Origin: Saprospiraceae bacterium
Lineage (GTDB): Bacteria; Bacteroidota; Bacteroidia; Chitinophagales; Saprospiraceae
Length of the DNA: 64,000 nt
NCBI GenBank assembly: GCA_016715105.1
Contig: JADKBO010000002.1
Span: forward strand, 482,622-546,621
Direction: 5' to 3'
A model generated the notes under the pieces. The model did not search any database. It had not been told where the DNA came from and saw only the letters and a program-made list of their open reading frames with translations. The position numbers and the translations under genes are program-made. This document shows positions 1 to 9,588 of the stretch, one piece after another (positions within the stretch are counted from its first letter, which is position 1; each line of letters begins with the position of its first letter).

Positions 1-130
1 CACAAATGTAATGTAAGTATTTGCTTACGCAAAATTTTTTGCAATAATTTAAAGAAACACTGAAATATGGATTTTTAAATTGCTCAGATTTTCATCAGAA
101 AATGATTTTGGCTTTCTAATAAAAAGAAGT

Positions 131-583
131 TTAAGGACAAATTATAGAAGCATGCCTTGCGATCAATTGCCAAATTCCATTTTTATTCATCCAAATGTTT
201 GTAAAACGTCTTTTGTAAACCTGTCCTGCTTTAGCTATACTGCTGTTGTTTTTTGCAATTAACGTTTCATGCCCCATTGTAATCACAATATCTTCTTGAA
301 ATTGCATGCGCTCGATTACTTTGTCATAGGCGCTGTAGTCAATAATACCCGCTTTTTGTAGTAATAAAATAGAATCACGACTAGCAGTAGTTTCATTTCT
401 TGGCGAATTTACCAAAAGTTCTGGCGCCCAATTTTGTTTGAGCGTATTGGTGTCTCCACTCAAAATAGCTTTCGCCCCAGCCAGTTCAAGGGCCCTTATT
501 TCAGCTTCAATCTTGGAGTTGTCTTGTGCACAGATAGAAAGCGTAGAAATTAGAAATGCGATAGAGAAAAAATACTTTGACAT
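131..583 (-). CDS. Secreted NTF2-like / DUF4440 family protein
   Basis: A 150-residue protein. Its first 19 residues form a signal peptide (a short basic start, a hydrophobic stretch, then SICAQ). The rest fits the small cone-shaped NTF2/SnoaL fold of DUF4440 proteins: a helical start rich in Glu and Ala (IEAEIRALELAGAKAILSGD), a WAPELLVNSP strand, and a late RRFTNIWMNKNGIWQLIARH segment that is the usual C-terminal strand pair. Such proteins are often periplasmic and of unknown substrate, and no catalytic residue can be assigned here. It stands alone on the minus strand, with a 255-base gap before the next gene. The family call is good but the function is unknown. Confidence 0.75.
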   Translation of the reverse strand: MSKYFFSIAFLISTLSICAQDNSKIEAEIRALELAGAKAILSGDTNTLKQNWAPELLVNSPRNETTASRDSILLLQKAGIIDYSAYDKVIERMQFQEDIVITMGHETLIAKNNSSIAKAGQVYKRRFTNIWMNKNGIWQLIARHASIICP

Positions 584-838
584 TTGTATTGGTTTTTATA
601 ATGAAAGAGGCTAATAATATAGGGTTTATTGGGATGTAGGTTCTTATATCAAAGCTCATTCTTTAATTTAAATTAAGATATAAGTTCTCCCGATTATTCA
701 CGAAGATAAACGAAACTTTTCACTGTTAACAACAAGAAAATTCGGGAGAGAAATAATGAGATTAATTGTGTCTCGAAACTCTTATATTTTCTTAAGGGAC
801 ACAACGTTCAGCAAACCTCTTTTCAATCGAGATAACCT

Positions 839-1351
839 TCATAAAGAATTACGGTAAGAATATCTTTTGAAATTTGAAAACGAGGCTGAAGTTTCTTCTT
901 CATTGCTGATTTTTATTAAATCGGAATTCAATTTTGTTTTTACAATATATTCCAGACTTTTTTTATCCATACCGACTGTAATTTCCTGTGCAAGTTTAAA
1001 ATCAGTGTTTTGAATTTGAGCTTCGATTACCCATTCTGCTCCTGTTGATGTTTTATAAGATTGAATAGTAGTTTCATGGAATTTAAAAGTTGTAATAGAA
1101 TCTATTACATTGTACACGTGCCGATTATTTACAAATTCTTTTTCAACAGAAAATTTTGGATTTTTTACCATTTCGTTTAGATCATTTTCCAGGGTTGCTA
1201 ACAAGGTATCATTTTTAATTATTTGCTCTGTAATCACATTTAAAGGATCATTAATTTTGAATGAGGGTTGCTTTGAACCTCGGCCATCTTCTTTTTGATT
1301 GCAAGAAGCTAAGCATAAATAAAGAGATAAATAAACAAGTTTTTCTTTCAT
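839..1351 (-). CDS. Hypothetical lipoprotein
   Basis: A 170-residue protein whose start is a classic lipoprotein signal: MKEKLVYLSLYLCLASCNQK, with the lipobox LASC placing the acylated cysteine at residue 17. A Gly/Ser/Lys linker follows, then a domain of mixed helix and strand with no motif I recognise. The final residues (KRYSYRNSL) do not look like an outer-membrane barrel end. It is probably anchored to a periplasmic or surface membrane leaflet. The neighbours (an NTF2-like protein and an ankyrin protein on the same strand) give no functional hint. Confidence 0.7.
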   Translation of the reverse strand: MKEKLVYLSLYLCLASCNQKEDGRGSKQPSFKINDPLNVITEQIIKNDTLLATLENDLNEMVKNPKFSVEKEFVNNRHVYNVIDSITTFKFHETTIQSYKTSTGAEWVIEAQIQNTDFKLAQEITVGMDKKSLEYIVKTKLNSDLIKISNEEETSASFSNFKRYSYRNSL

Positions 1352-1508
1352 ATTATAAAATGGCTAAACCCCAACACTGCCCTTTCCACAAAACAGTAAT
1401 CATTCCGGCAAATAATCTCCCAATAAATTCCAATCCATACTATTGCCCCAGCCATGGCCGTGGTCGCTCGTATTTATAGTTTTGTGCGCCTCACCAATTT
1501 GAAATCCA

Positions 1509-2125
1509 TCATAAGTGAGCAAGGACAAAATAACCTGGACGCAAATGTTCGCTCGCCCAACTTAAAGGGGAATTTCCATATGCATCTTTAGCGGTTTTGT
1601 CTGCGCCATGATCTATCAAAAATGCAATGGTTTTTGCATCTGCATAAGCCGCTGCCCGATGGAGAGGGCTTTCTCCTTTGGTCCTTACATCCCGCATAAA
1701 TGCACCAGTTTCTATACCCGGAATAGTTTTAGCATTTACATTTGCACCCTTATCCACCAGCAGCTTTACCACGTAGAAATAGTAAGGTCTTCCTGCCTTG
1801 GCAAGCGCATTATGCAAGGGGTTTCATTCGTTTTGTCCACGAATGCATTCACATTTGCACCATTATTGATTAAGAAATCGCATACTTTCCAGTGTCCAAA
1901 GAATGCAGCATTTCCCAACTCTTCATTCAGATCGATGCTGTTAAGATTTCCACCATGATTTAAAACAGCCCTCAAAGCAGTTGTATCATTATAATACACC
2001 AACCATTGTAAGAGCTTTACGGAGCCTTTATGTAATAAATCCTGCCAGTTGGGAAATTTAAATAATTCAAAAATATAGTCCGTACGTCCACGACTTATTA
2101 AGGTCATAATTTGATCAACATCCAT
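1509..2125 (-). pseudogene. Ankyrin-repeat protein, split by one frameshift
   Basis: Two overlapping minus-strand frames form one ankyrin protein of about 205 residues. The upstream frame (2125 to about 1822) begins MDVDQIMTLI and carries repeats ending in GANVNAFVDKTNETP. The downstream frame (about 1826 to 1509) carries VVKLLVDKGANVNAK, GESPLHRAAAYAD and AYGNSPLSWASEH. At the join, adding one C to a run of four Cs near 1820 would restore ETPLHNA, the standard ankyrin turn. The shift is therefore one lost base in a homopolymer, either a true mutation or a sequencing error. At least four repeats are visible. Ankyrin repeats bind proteins, and the partner is unknown. Confidence 0.75.
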
Positions 2126-2152
2126 AATTAATGTTTTAATTCGTGAGGAGGG

Positions 2153-2527
2153 TCAACTGTTATGAACCACATCCTCCATTATAAAAATTGCATTTTTGTT
2201 CAGGTCGAAAAATCCAAATTCATTGGTATTCCAAGGTGTATGAAGTTTCAGACAGCTCGGATCAACCGTACCGCTATCAACCATTTCATTAAAAATTGCA
2301 GATATGTTTTTTACATAAATTCTCACCACTGACCCACCCAGTAATGGGTCATCATCGGTGTCGGCATGCCATTGTAAGTGTATACAAATATTTTCCCTAT
2401 AAAGCACCGCATACATTTTATCAGAAAAATAGACTTCAAAATTCATTTTTTCCTTATACCAAACGATGTCCCTTTCAATGTTTGCCGATGGTAAAACAGG
2501 AATGATACTTAACAATTCTGTTTTCAT
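2153..2527 (-). CDS. VOC family protein (glyoxalase/bleomycin-resistance-like)
   Basis: A 124-residue single-module vicinal-oxygen-chelate protein. It opens with IIPVLPSANIERDIVWYKEK, the usual first strand and helix in which a partner domain is modified by a pair of substrate-side aromatic residues. It then shows AVLYRENICIHLQW, and a second half with VVRIYVKNISAIFNEMV and EFGFFDLNKNAIFIME. The layout matches bleomycin-resistance-like members, which act as dimers and bind ligands in the interface. No metal triad can be assigned with certainty, so a binding or resistance role is only inferred from the family. It lies 27 bases downstream of the ankyrin gene start on the same strand. Confidence 0.8.
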   Translation of the reverse strand: MKTELLSIIPVLPSANIERDIVWYKEKMNFEVYFSDKMYAVLYRENICIHLQWHADTDDDPLLGGSVVRIYVKNISAIFNEMVDSGTVDPSCLKLHTPWNTNEFGFFDLNKNAIFIMEDVVHNS

Positions 2528-2763
2528 TCTTTTATAATTTGTAATTCAATCTTGGTGAACATTTACTACAATTGGCTGGTAACCAATACGTAATGAAAGT
2601 TGGAAAACGTAAGTGAAGATAAACACTCTTGCTGATAAATATTTAGTTTCGGAGCATAAAACTGATCATGTTGAAAGAAATCAAAATCAATAGACACATT
2701 TATTCATATTGCCTAAACGATAGTTGGAAAGCCATAGGTTTAAGGCGTAGTATAATCAAGAAT

Positions 2764-3072
2764 TTATTTTTGATTTATGATATCTTCTATTTTTTTAGGA
2801 TCCTGTCGTGTGTCCCAAATTGTTAAGATATAAATTGTTGATTCGGTTTCTTCAAATAAGATAAAGTAGTCTCTAACTTGCTTTACATATACACCTTCAT
2901 AATCTGTGTTTCTTCGAACAAAAGGGTTTTCAACTATCCAAAGGATGGCTTCTTTGATAAGATCGTTTAATTTTTTGGGATAAACATTGGATTTATTTCG
3001 ATTCAGCCAATATCTCAAAATTTCAGTCTTATCTTCTTTTGCCTTCTTGGACCAAATTATTTGTTTAACCAT
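2764..3072 (-). CDS. RelE/ParE family toxin
   Basis: A 102-residue basic protein with the ParE pattern. It starts with KQIIWSKKAKEDKTEILRYW, a strand followed by a long helix. A central RRNTDYEGVYVKQVRDYFIL segment follows, and it ends with IYILTIWDTRQDPKKI, the typical final strand with the DTRQDP tail. Members either poison DNA gyrase (ParE) or cut mRNA on the ribosome (RelE), and the sequence does not decide which. The start overlaps the end of the upstream antitoxin gene by 16 bases, which suggests translational coupling and supports the pairing. It is intact and of normal length. Confidence 0.85.
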   Translation of the reverse strand: MVKQIIWSKKAKEDKTEILRYWLNRNKSNVYPKKLNDLIKEAILWIVENPFVRRNTDYEGVYVKQVRDYFILFEETESTIYILTIWDTRQDPKKIEDIINQK

Positions 3073-3290
3073 TGGTCAAATTCTGCTTCAACCTCAGCGT
3101 TAGAATAAACCTCACCCTTTTTTATTTGTAATCTCGCTTCTTCAATTGCTGATATCTGAGGCTTTGTGAGTTTAAAAGGCTCGGTAGTTGTTTCAAATTC
3201 AAGTAAAGCCAAAACTTCTTCCAACAAATAGTCATCTTCAACATCTTCAAGTTTTCTTAAAACTTTTTGTTTAAGTTCTACCGACACCAT
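3057..3290 (-). CDS. Antitoxin of ParE/RelE-type pair
   Basis: A 77-residue acidic protein placed directly before the toxin gene and overlapping it by 16 bases. It has an N-terminal helical region (VELKQKVLRKLEDVEDDYLLEEVLALLEFE) and an acidic C-terminal helix (GEVYSNAEVEAEFDQWLNK). This C-terminal pattern is typical of small antitoxins that wrap around ParE-like toxins in Bacteroidota. No clear DNA-binding fold is visible, so autoregulation of the operon is only presumed. Order, overlap and charge all agree with a type II addiction pair. Confidence 0.8.
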   Translation of the reverse strand: MVSVELKQKVLRKLEDVEDDYLLEEVLALLEFETTTEPFKLTKPQISAIEEARLQIKKGEVYSNAEVEAEFDQWLNK

Positions 3291-3572
3291 GCTTTTTTTA
3301 TTTTAAAGATAAACCAAATTAATATATTTTTCGTTCACGCGAAACTACTTATTTTTTCTTTATAGCAAACGAAAAAATAAATAAACAACAAATCTTGAGT
3401 AGAAATTCTGGTCGAGTTCGAAGAAAGAAATTAAGGTAACCATCCATAGCAGTGATAGGATTGCAAAATTTAATGTACAAGGTATTGCTTAAGTAGGCAA
3501 CAAGAAAATGGTCGAATCCATTTCCTTTTGCTACTTCACAACACTTAAAAGATGTTTTATTATCAAACATTA

Positions 3573-3605
3573 TTGTGTTTGAAATAAAAACAATTGCTAT
3601 ATTTG
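3573..3605 (+). promoter_or_regulatory. Bacteroidota-type promoter for the HTH-Panacea gene
   Basis: TATATTTG at 3598-3605 fits the TAnnTTTG -7 box of the Bacteroidota primary sigma factor, and TTG elements at 3573-3575 or 3579-3581 could serve as the -33 box. Transcription would start near 3610, downstream of the first possible ATG (3575). This supports a translation start at 3629 or 3635 instead. Confidence 0.5.
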
Positions 3606-3628
3606 ATATGTTGTATTTCAAACTTAAA

Positions 3629-4432
3629 ATGAATATGAACATAAAATTGACAAAAAAGCAAATTGGTCAGAGGATAACCGAACTTCGTAAAATGAAAGGT
3701 TTGTCTCAGGAAGATTTGGCTAAAAGTGTCGAAATTTCGCGATCTTCTTTAACTCAAATTGAGTTAGGAAACAGAAGTGTTGATATCCTTGAATTGCAAA
3801 AACTATCTTTTGTTTTAGAATTTTCGTTGGATGATTTTATGGCGAAGGATTTCTCGACAGTTCAAGATCTGGATGTAAAAGAAACAAAAAAGGAAAAGAA
3901 AGCAGCAGAACGAATTTCTGTACCAAAGCTACAGGTCAAGAAGTTTAAAAATGTATTATTGTATATTCTGGAACGTTGTGCTGGTAAACCCAATGTAGGT
4001 GAAACAGTTCTTTACAAGTTGTTATATTTCTCAGACTTCAATTATTATGAATTGTATGAAGAACATTTGACTGGTGCCAAATATCGCAAATTACCCTATG
4101 GACCTGTGCCGCAAAAATTAGATATCATCATTGGACAAATGATTGAAGATGCACAATTGCAAAGGGTAAAAACAGCATATCACGGCTACCCACAGACGCG
4201 CTATTTACCTTTGGTGAAAGCTGATTTAACGGAGTTATTGGCAAGTGAAAAAGATGTAATAGATAGAGTTATAGAACAAATGAGTGATTGGAGTGCTGCG
4301 GCAATCAGCAGCTATTCTCATAAGGATTTGCCTTGGGAAGTTACCGACGAAGGTCAAGACATAAGTTATGAACTTGCTTTTTATAGAGAACAACCTTATT
4401 CAGGTAGGAATTATGAAGACGAAATTGGTTAG
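3629..4432 (+). CDS. HTH-Panacea (SocA-like, DUF4065) antitoxin
   Basis: The frame opens at 3575, but the promoter box inside it and the start of homology point to the ATG at 3629 (or 3635), giving about 267 residues. An HTH_3/Xre domain occupies the first 65 residues (GQRITELRKMKGLSQEDLAK and SRSSLTQIELGNRSVDILEL). A Lys/Glu linker follows. The second half is a Panacea/DUF4065 domain, seen in NVLLYILERCAGKPNVGETV, LLYFSDFNYYELY, and the GAKYRKLPYGPVPQ turn. Panacea domains serve as antitoxins for many unrelated toxins. The gene ends 2 bases before the next gene, which encodes a RelE-like protein, so the two form an operon. The HTH part probably represses it. Confidence 0.85.
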   Translation: MNMNIKLTKKQIGQRITELRKMKGLSQEDLAKSVEISRSSLTQIELGNRSVDILELQKLSFVLEFSLDDFMAKDFSTVQDLDVKETKKEKKAAERISVPKLQVKKFKNVLLYILERCAGKPNVGETVLYKLLYFSDFNYYELYEEHLTGAKYRKLPYGPVPQKLDIIIGQMIEDAQLQRVKTAYHGYPQTRYLPLVKADLTELLASEKDVIDRVIEQMSDWSAAAISSYSHKDLPWEVTDEGQDISYELAFYREQPYSGRNYEDEIG

Positions 4433-4434
4433 TA

Positions 4435-4779
4435 ATGATATTTGACGAACTGATAGAGTTTAAAAAGGATTTGAAAAACCTACTCAAAAAGTATAGAACC
4501 CTAAACGAGGATTTGTCAGAGGTTAAAACCATTTTAAAGAAGAAGCCCGACGAAAGGCCGCCATTTAGTTTTAGAATAGACAACTTGGGCATTGAAACAT
4601 GTGTCATCAAGGTTAAGAAAATTGCTTGTAAGGCGTTAAAAGGCAAGGGAGTTAATTCAGGCTTGAGATTAGTTTATGCTCACTTTCCTGAAGAACAAAA
4701 AATTACTTTCATTGAATTGTATCACAAGAATGAAAAGGAAAATGAAGATCGGAAAAGAATTACGGATAATTTTAAATAG
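4435..4779 (+). CDS. RelE-like toxin paired with the Panacea antitoxin
   Basis: A 114-residue basic protein starting 2 bases after the antitoxin stop. A Lys-rich helical leader precedes a compact domain with SFRIDNLGIETCVIKVKKIA, a middle SGLRLVYAHFPEEQ and a final KITFIELYHKNEKENEDRKR. The last pattern (E-x-Y-H-K-x-x-K-x-x-E-x-x-x-R) is a hallmark of a RelE/YafQ-type toxin subgroup, in which the Tyr, His and Lys/Arg residues act on mRNA in the ribosomal A site. The family suggests mRNA cleavage, but this is not shown directly. The pairing with an HTH-Panacea protein is drawn from gene order. Confidence 0.75.
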   Translation: MIFDELIEFKKDLKNLLKKYRTLNEDLSEVKTILKKKPDERPPFSFRIDNLGIETCVIKVKKIACKALKGKGVNSGLRLVYAHFPEEQKITFIELYHKNEKENEDRKRITDNFK

Positions 4780-5045
4780 TAATAGTTCGAAAGAGAAGGT
4801 GGTGAATTGTTCAGAACCCAGAAAGTGTTCAATTTGATTAAGGCGTGTCAAGCTTGGGGAATGAAGCTGCTAATTTGATACAACCCTTATTTGGGAATTG
4901 TTTGGAAAGAAAGTTGAACGGGATCATCAAAATTTCAACAGTAACGAAAAGATGAAGAAAGTCACCGGGGATTCAAACTAGTCCTATTACGAGAAGTTAC
5001 TGGTTTAGCGTTATGTTTTTGTCTTAGTTTTTTAACTTCACCAAC

Positions 5046-7348
5046 CTATCTTCTCGCGTTAAAATAAGATTCAAAATTATCGCAAGATGAAACCAAATCA
5101 TCGAAGAAATCATGATAGTCTTCGTGCAACTCTTTATAATATTGATTAATAGCCAAAGGCGAATCAATTTTGGAGAATTGAAAATGCTCGTCTTCAAAGT
5201 ATTTGTAACTCAGTGTATGATTCTCACAGCGAATTAACATGCTTAAACATAAAGCTTTGAATTTATCGGTCTTGGCGTGCTGTTTTGCAAGTAAATAATA
5301 CTTTTTAGCTAAAATTGATTGACGAAATTCTGCTTCATCTTCAATAAATGAAAGGGAATATCTAGACCAAGTCTTTATTCTTCGCATCATCGACACATTT
5401 CCTTCATGCCCCATATTGTAATATGCATTAGCTACTAAAAAATAATAGTAATCTCTATCTATTTCATTTGTGTTTTCAGCTTTTTTTAAATATGTAAGGA
5501 GTTGTTTAGTAATCGTGTACTTATTTAATAGAATGGTGTCTTTGGGAGTTATAAATTTTGGTGTATATTTTAAATGATAAAAAGGGTTTTTGTCAAAGAC
5601 GTTGTTCTTTTCCTCCCACATGGTATAAAATCTGGACAAGTACGGTTGGTTTATTTTATAAAACGAAACAAGTGCATTTTCCAACTTATTTTGTCGAATA
5701 TATTTTGTACCCAGCAAATCATACAATCGAGGTAGATCTTCTCTTATTTCCTTATACATGAATACTGAAAAAGAGTCATTTAAATCCTTGTTTTTTTGAA
5801 TATTATCTATCAAAAATTGCGTTTGTTCTGGTGTGTAAATAACATCCATATAGTCAAAGTAATCCTGAAAATAATCAGTGTACGAATGCTTTTTGTTTTT
5901 AATGTTTTCCAAGAAACGGGTGAATTTTCATCCCAAGATTTATCAAGCGTGGAATAAAGCAAAGACGCTTCAGTGGTGTTTCCCAAATATTCCAACTCTT
6001 TTCCTATTGCAAAAATAAATTGCCCGTTCTTTTGATTGGCGAGAATCGTTGATTGGATTTCAGGGTGAATTTTTGCGTTTCCATTGACTTGATTTGCAGT
6101 AAGTGCTAAAGCTTTAATAATTTGTAATTGGTTTAAAATTGTTTTGTCTGATGTTGATTTTTCTAATTGATTGACTAATGACAAACATGTATTGTAATCT
6201 CGGGTCATGAATTGAAGATATGCTTTGCAGTATTGCCATAAAAACGGATTTTCTACTTTTAATAAATCAATAGAATTGACAAAATCTAATACTTCCTTGG
6301 CGTACAATCTATCGCGCTCAGAACGATTGAGTGTTTGTTGAGTAAATTGTCTATTTTTCCAACCCAATAATCAGATGAAATGGATGGTTGAAACAAAGTA
6401 TAATATGGGTGTTAAAACATAGTCTTCAATTTTATTGATTTCTCGGAGTAATAAAAACGAAAGGCCATCCAGTGAAGGATAAATTTTATAAATATTTTGG
6501 AGATACGGCAACGCTTTGTCAGGTTTTTCTATGCCATGTAGCAAGTAGACATTTGCTTTCTCAACAGGCGATTTTGCAAACTTCAATGTTTGTTCTACTG
6601 GAACTTTTGAATTGAAGTGTTGATGGCAAGCAAAACGTTTATCTACTGCATTGGCAAAAACTTGTGCCAATTCAAAATTAGCAAGCGCATCATTTTTTTC
6701 TGTAAAGCTATTGAAATATAAACTCCAATAATACAGAATATCTTTTTCAGAATTTTTAAAAGTGGAGTCAAACAACGATTGAATAATATCAAAATGATTA
6801 TTGTACCACGCTAATCTGATAGCCAAAAAGGCATATCGTTTTTTCAGATCTTTATCAAACACGTGATTCGCAGACAAAATTGCTTTGTGCATCAATTCTG
6901 ATCGTTTCTGTTTTACAATATTTGTTTTTCGCTCCCAAGGGTCTTCCTGCAAAGAGTTGAAAAACTCACAAGTCTTTGCAAACCGAAGATAGTTTAAAGC
7001 AGCAGTGTCGTTTTGTTGATATAGATAATCAATCATTTCGTTCTGCGAGTTTTTATAAATATTTGAAATAGGGAGTTGGTAAAGTGCAAAATCAATTGAA
7101 CTTAAGTCTACTTTTCCTCGGCAATATTCAAACCATAATTTTTTATTCGGTAAAACAAATTCTTCTGGGATAAAACCTTCATAAGAAGAAAACAAATCTG
7201 CGGAATAATTAAAATTCGAATATGTACTATATCCGAAAGCCAATGGATTGAGAAGTGAAATGCGTGTATTTTCACCATAAGGATAATATCCGCAGGCATG
7301 CGAAATGTTATAAGCTAAAATCAGTATAAAAAGCAGAAAGTTCTTCAT
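5046..7348 (-). pseudogene. Large secreted TPR-like protein, broken in two places
   Basis: Three consecutive minus-strand pieces (7348-6371, 6367-5810, 5912-5046) read as one gene of about 767 codons. The first piece has a signal peptide followed by HACGYYPYGENTRISLLNP, a start I recall from large uncharacterised Bacteroidota proteins. The rest is helical with TPR-like pairs (AVLANAY-type segments, a series of Ala/Leu/Tyr-rich helices). An in-frame TGA at 6371-6373 splits piece one from two; reading one base over gives YFQPSISSDYW, so two compensating indels may lie here. Piece two shifts to piece three near 5915 (GTTTCTTGG), restoring FLENIKNKKH. The function is unknown. It overlaps the end of the upstream gene by 41 bases. 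Confidence 0.65.
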
Positions 7349-8072
7349 TGGTAAAATTTTTGAATTGCAGTTCGTCTAGGTGAAAAAGGGTAACTGTAGT
7401 GTATTTGTCAAATTCAATGTACTGTTTCAACAAAGTAATGGCACCTTTAATTTTCGGATCATCTATTTCTTCATATTTTATGTTATCACCGACGCGCAAA
7501 AAAGTATTATTGACTAAAGTATCCTGTACAACGGTGTACCAAAGTGGCTTTTCCTGTTTCAAAATTGTTTTTAGCTGTTTGGTATCGGTATAGAGTACTG
7601 CGGAAAAACGCTCATCATGATACACCTGTGCCCATGAATAAATCGGGAGCGCTATATCCACATGTTTTGGATATTGCCTCACATCTTTCAAATAACTTTT
7701 GAGTTCCGATAAATCGAGGATAGAGTTTTTATTAGAATTTTCAAGTGGGCTGAGCAAATTATAACACATCAAGGTTACTCTGTCCACAGGCGGAACGCCC
7801 ATCTTTTCACGGTATTTATATGGGTACAATCTTAAAGTACAGCTGATTTGTTTACCTGAAATTGACTTTAGTTTTTGAAGAAAATAGAAATAATTGTCTT
7901 TCGTTTTTGGTGTCCAATCGCAGTCCATTTGAAACTCAGTGATTGTCTCATCTTTAAATTCTTCTGTTTTATATTTCAATAGTTCGGAAGAAAAAAGTCT
8001 AAAGAAATAAGAAAAAGATGAATGCGTTAAATTAGCAGAGCCAACCTGAACAATCATCTCGCACATGATCAT
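7308..8072 (-). pseudogene. 5'-truncated hypothetical protein, partner of the TPR-like gene
   Basis: A 254-residue open frame without a convincing start. Its first residues (MIMCEMIVQVGSANLTHSSF) look like read-through of foreign sequence, while good protein begins around FSSELLKYKTEEFKDETITE. Segments such as EFQMDCDWTPKTKDNYFYFL, CTLRLYPYKYREK, DRVTLMCYN and HVDIALPIYSWAQVY resemble strands of a TIM-barrel-like fold. A short aspartate-rich strand (FQMDCDW) could hold an active site. The N-terminus, including any signal peptide, is probably lost to the mobile-element debris that starts at about 8060. It is followed without a gap by the large TPR-like gene, and the two probably formed an operon. 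Confidence 0.55.
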
Positions 8073-8299
8073 TCAAAACGCATTCATCAAAGGCAATTGC
8101 CTTATAGGTGCAATTTTATTAAAAATGTCTGGTATTGGAGTGGTCCAGAAGAGATTTATTTGTCACCTGTTGATTTTAATAATGTGTATACGGGGAAAGA
8201 TCAATTTTCTTCAATTAAGACAACTGCGGCTCATACTCAAGACACAGCTACAGGAGCAACTTCAACAAGCAGTTTGATTGGCTGGAATTCAATACTATT
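8073..8299 (+). other. Unassigned coding-like remnant between truncated gene and transposase scar
   Basis: This stretch has a plus-strand reading frame from about 8097 to 8306 with NVWYWSGPEEIYLSPVDFNN, YTGKDQFSSIKTTAAH and a Thr/Ser/Ala-rich tail. The composition suggests a piece of an extracellular protein rather than random sequence. It has no start of its own, and I do not recognise the family. It lies exactly at the junction where the minus-strand gene loses its N-terminus and the transposase remnant begins. Confidence 0.25.
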
Positions 8300-8317
8300 T
8301 TTGTGAAGAATCAATGC

Positions 8318-9296
8318 AGTGACGAACTCATAATAGGGTTTGATCCAAGTTTTATAAGTAAATCAGGTAAGTGTACACCAGGGCTAGGATATTTTTATTC
8401 AGGATGCAGTAGTAGATATGAAAAAAGGCTTAGAGATAGGCTGCTATAGTTTAATTGATGTAAAGCAAAACACGGCTTATCACCTCTATGCTGCTCAATC
8501 AAAAGCCCAACAAGGACAGATGAAGGAAGAACAATGATGGATCAATATATTGACCAATTCAAATCGTTGGGAGAGAAATTAAAGACTATATCCACTGTAT
8601 TAGTGGCGGATGCTTATTTTAGCAAATATGGTATGCTCAGGTGGTAATTAATCAAGGAATGGAATTAATATCAAGGTTAAGGAGTGACGCCAACTTAAGA
8701 TATCTTCATAATGGGCCACAAAAATCAGGAAGGGGAAGAAAGAAAAAATTTGCTGGAAAGGTGAATACTAAAAAGATTGATAAGAGAAGAGTGAGGCACA
8801 TATATGAGGACGAACAGACTCGCATTTTTAGTCTAATTGTAAATTCTGTAAATCTAAAAATGAACATACTGTTAGTGTGTGTAGAGAATCTAGATCCAAC
8901 AAGGTAATGTAAAAAATATGCAGATGTATTTTTCGACGAATTTAGAGAGGATCAGATTCAAGTGGTAGAATACTATAAAGCAAGATTTCAAATGGAATTC
9001 AATTTTAGAGATGCTAAACAATTTACAGGACTAACGAATTGCCAAGCTAGGGCCAAGAGCGGTTAGATTTTCACTTCAATGCTACTTTGACAGCTATCAA
9101 CATTGGTAAAAGTGTCGCACGAAAAGGAATAGCTAAAGATATATCAATTCCCATATCAATAAGGGACGTAAAGACAGAGTTATCAAATCATTTACTGCTC
9201 AATTTTATTTTTTCAAAGTTCGGAATTGACCCAGACTTGCAAAAAAATAAATCATGCATCAAGGAAATATTGGATTTTGGTAAAATTGCAGCTTAA
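8318..9296 (+). pseudogene. Decayed DDE transposase (5'-truncated, several frameshifts)
   Basis: Pieces in different frames rebuild the body of a DDE transposase. The first catalytic Asp is in ELIIGFDPSFISKSGK followed by TPGLGYFYSGCSS. After a shift come KKGLEIGCYSLIDVKQNTAY, then the second Asp in VLVADAYFSKYG, and then ISRLRSDANLRYLHNGPQKS with a GRGRKKK basic patch. The catalytic Glu lies in FQMEFNFRDAKQFTGL. The last piece ends at the stop at 9294-9296 after GIDPDLQKNKSCIKEILDFG. At least four frame changes and one stop separate the pieces, and about the first 130 residues are missing. The pattern is IS4/IS1182-like and unrelated to the intact transposase at 13.7-15.1 kb. No terminal repeats were found. 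Confidence 0.8.
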
Positions 9297-9588
9297 ATTG
9301 CTTCCGAACCATTGATTTATTTGCCTCACTTTTGAAATAAATATGTTCTTGATTCAGAATTACATGTGCACACGTTATAACTTGATTTGCAGAATCTAAA
9401 ACAAAGCCACTTCCTATGATTTTAGAGTTATTTTCGATAAAGCCAAAGGAATTTACATCTAGTTTAAATGATTGAGCAGTTAATTGGAATGAAAGGATAA
9501 ATGAAAAGAGAATTATATTAGAACATTTGAAATTGGCATAACAAGTTTTATATAGAGTTGAAGAATTAAAGGATAAAGATCTATTCAT
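9259..9588 (-). pseudogene. Truncated trypsin-like serine protease (N-terminal fragment)
   Basis: A 109-residue minus-strand frame. After a hydrophobic stretch at residues 26-38 (ILFSFILSFQLTAQS, probably the true signal peptide) it carries KIIGSGFVLDSANQVITCAH. The GSGFV strand and TCAHV hold the catalytic histidine of the trypsin/HtrA fold. The Asp and Ser parts are absent: the frame runs into the tail of the transposase remnant near 9300 and then stops. The protein is therefore a broken protease whose C-terminal two-thirds were removed by the insertion or a linked deletion. The downstream gene on this strand is itself missing its N-terminus. Confidence 0.7.

Noticed and set aside
3349..3642. 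Minus-strand frame of 97 codons between the two toxin-antitoxin pairs
   Set aside because: It crosses the promoter and start of the HTH-Panacea gene, has no RBS or family pattern and ends in a Lys run.
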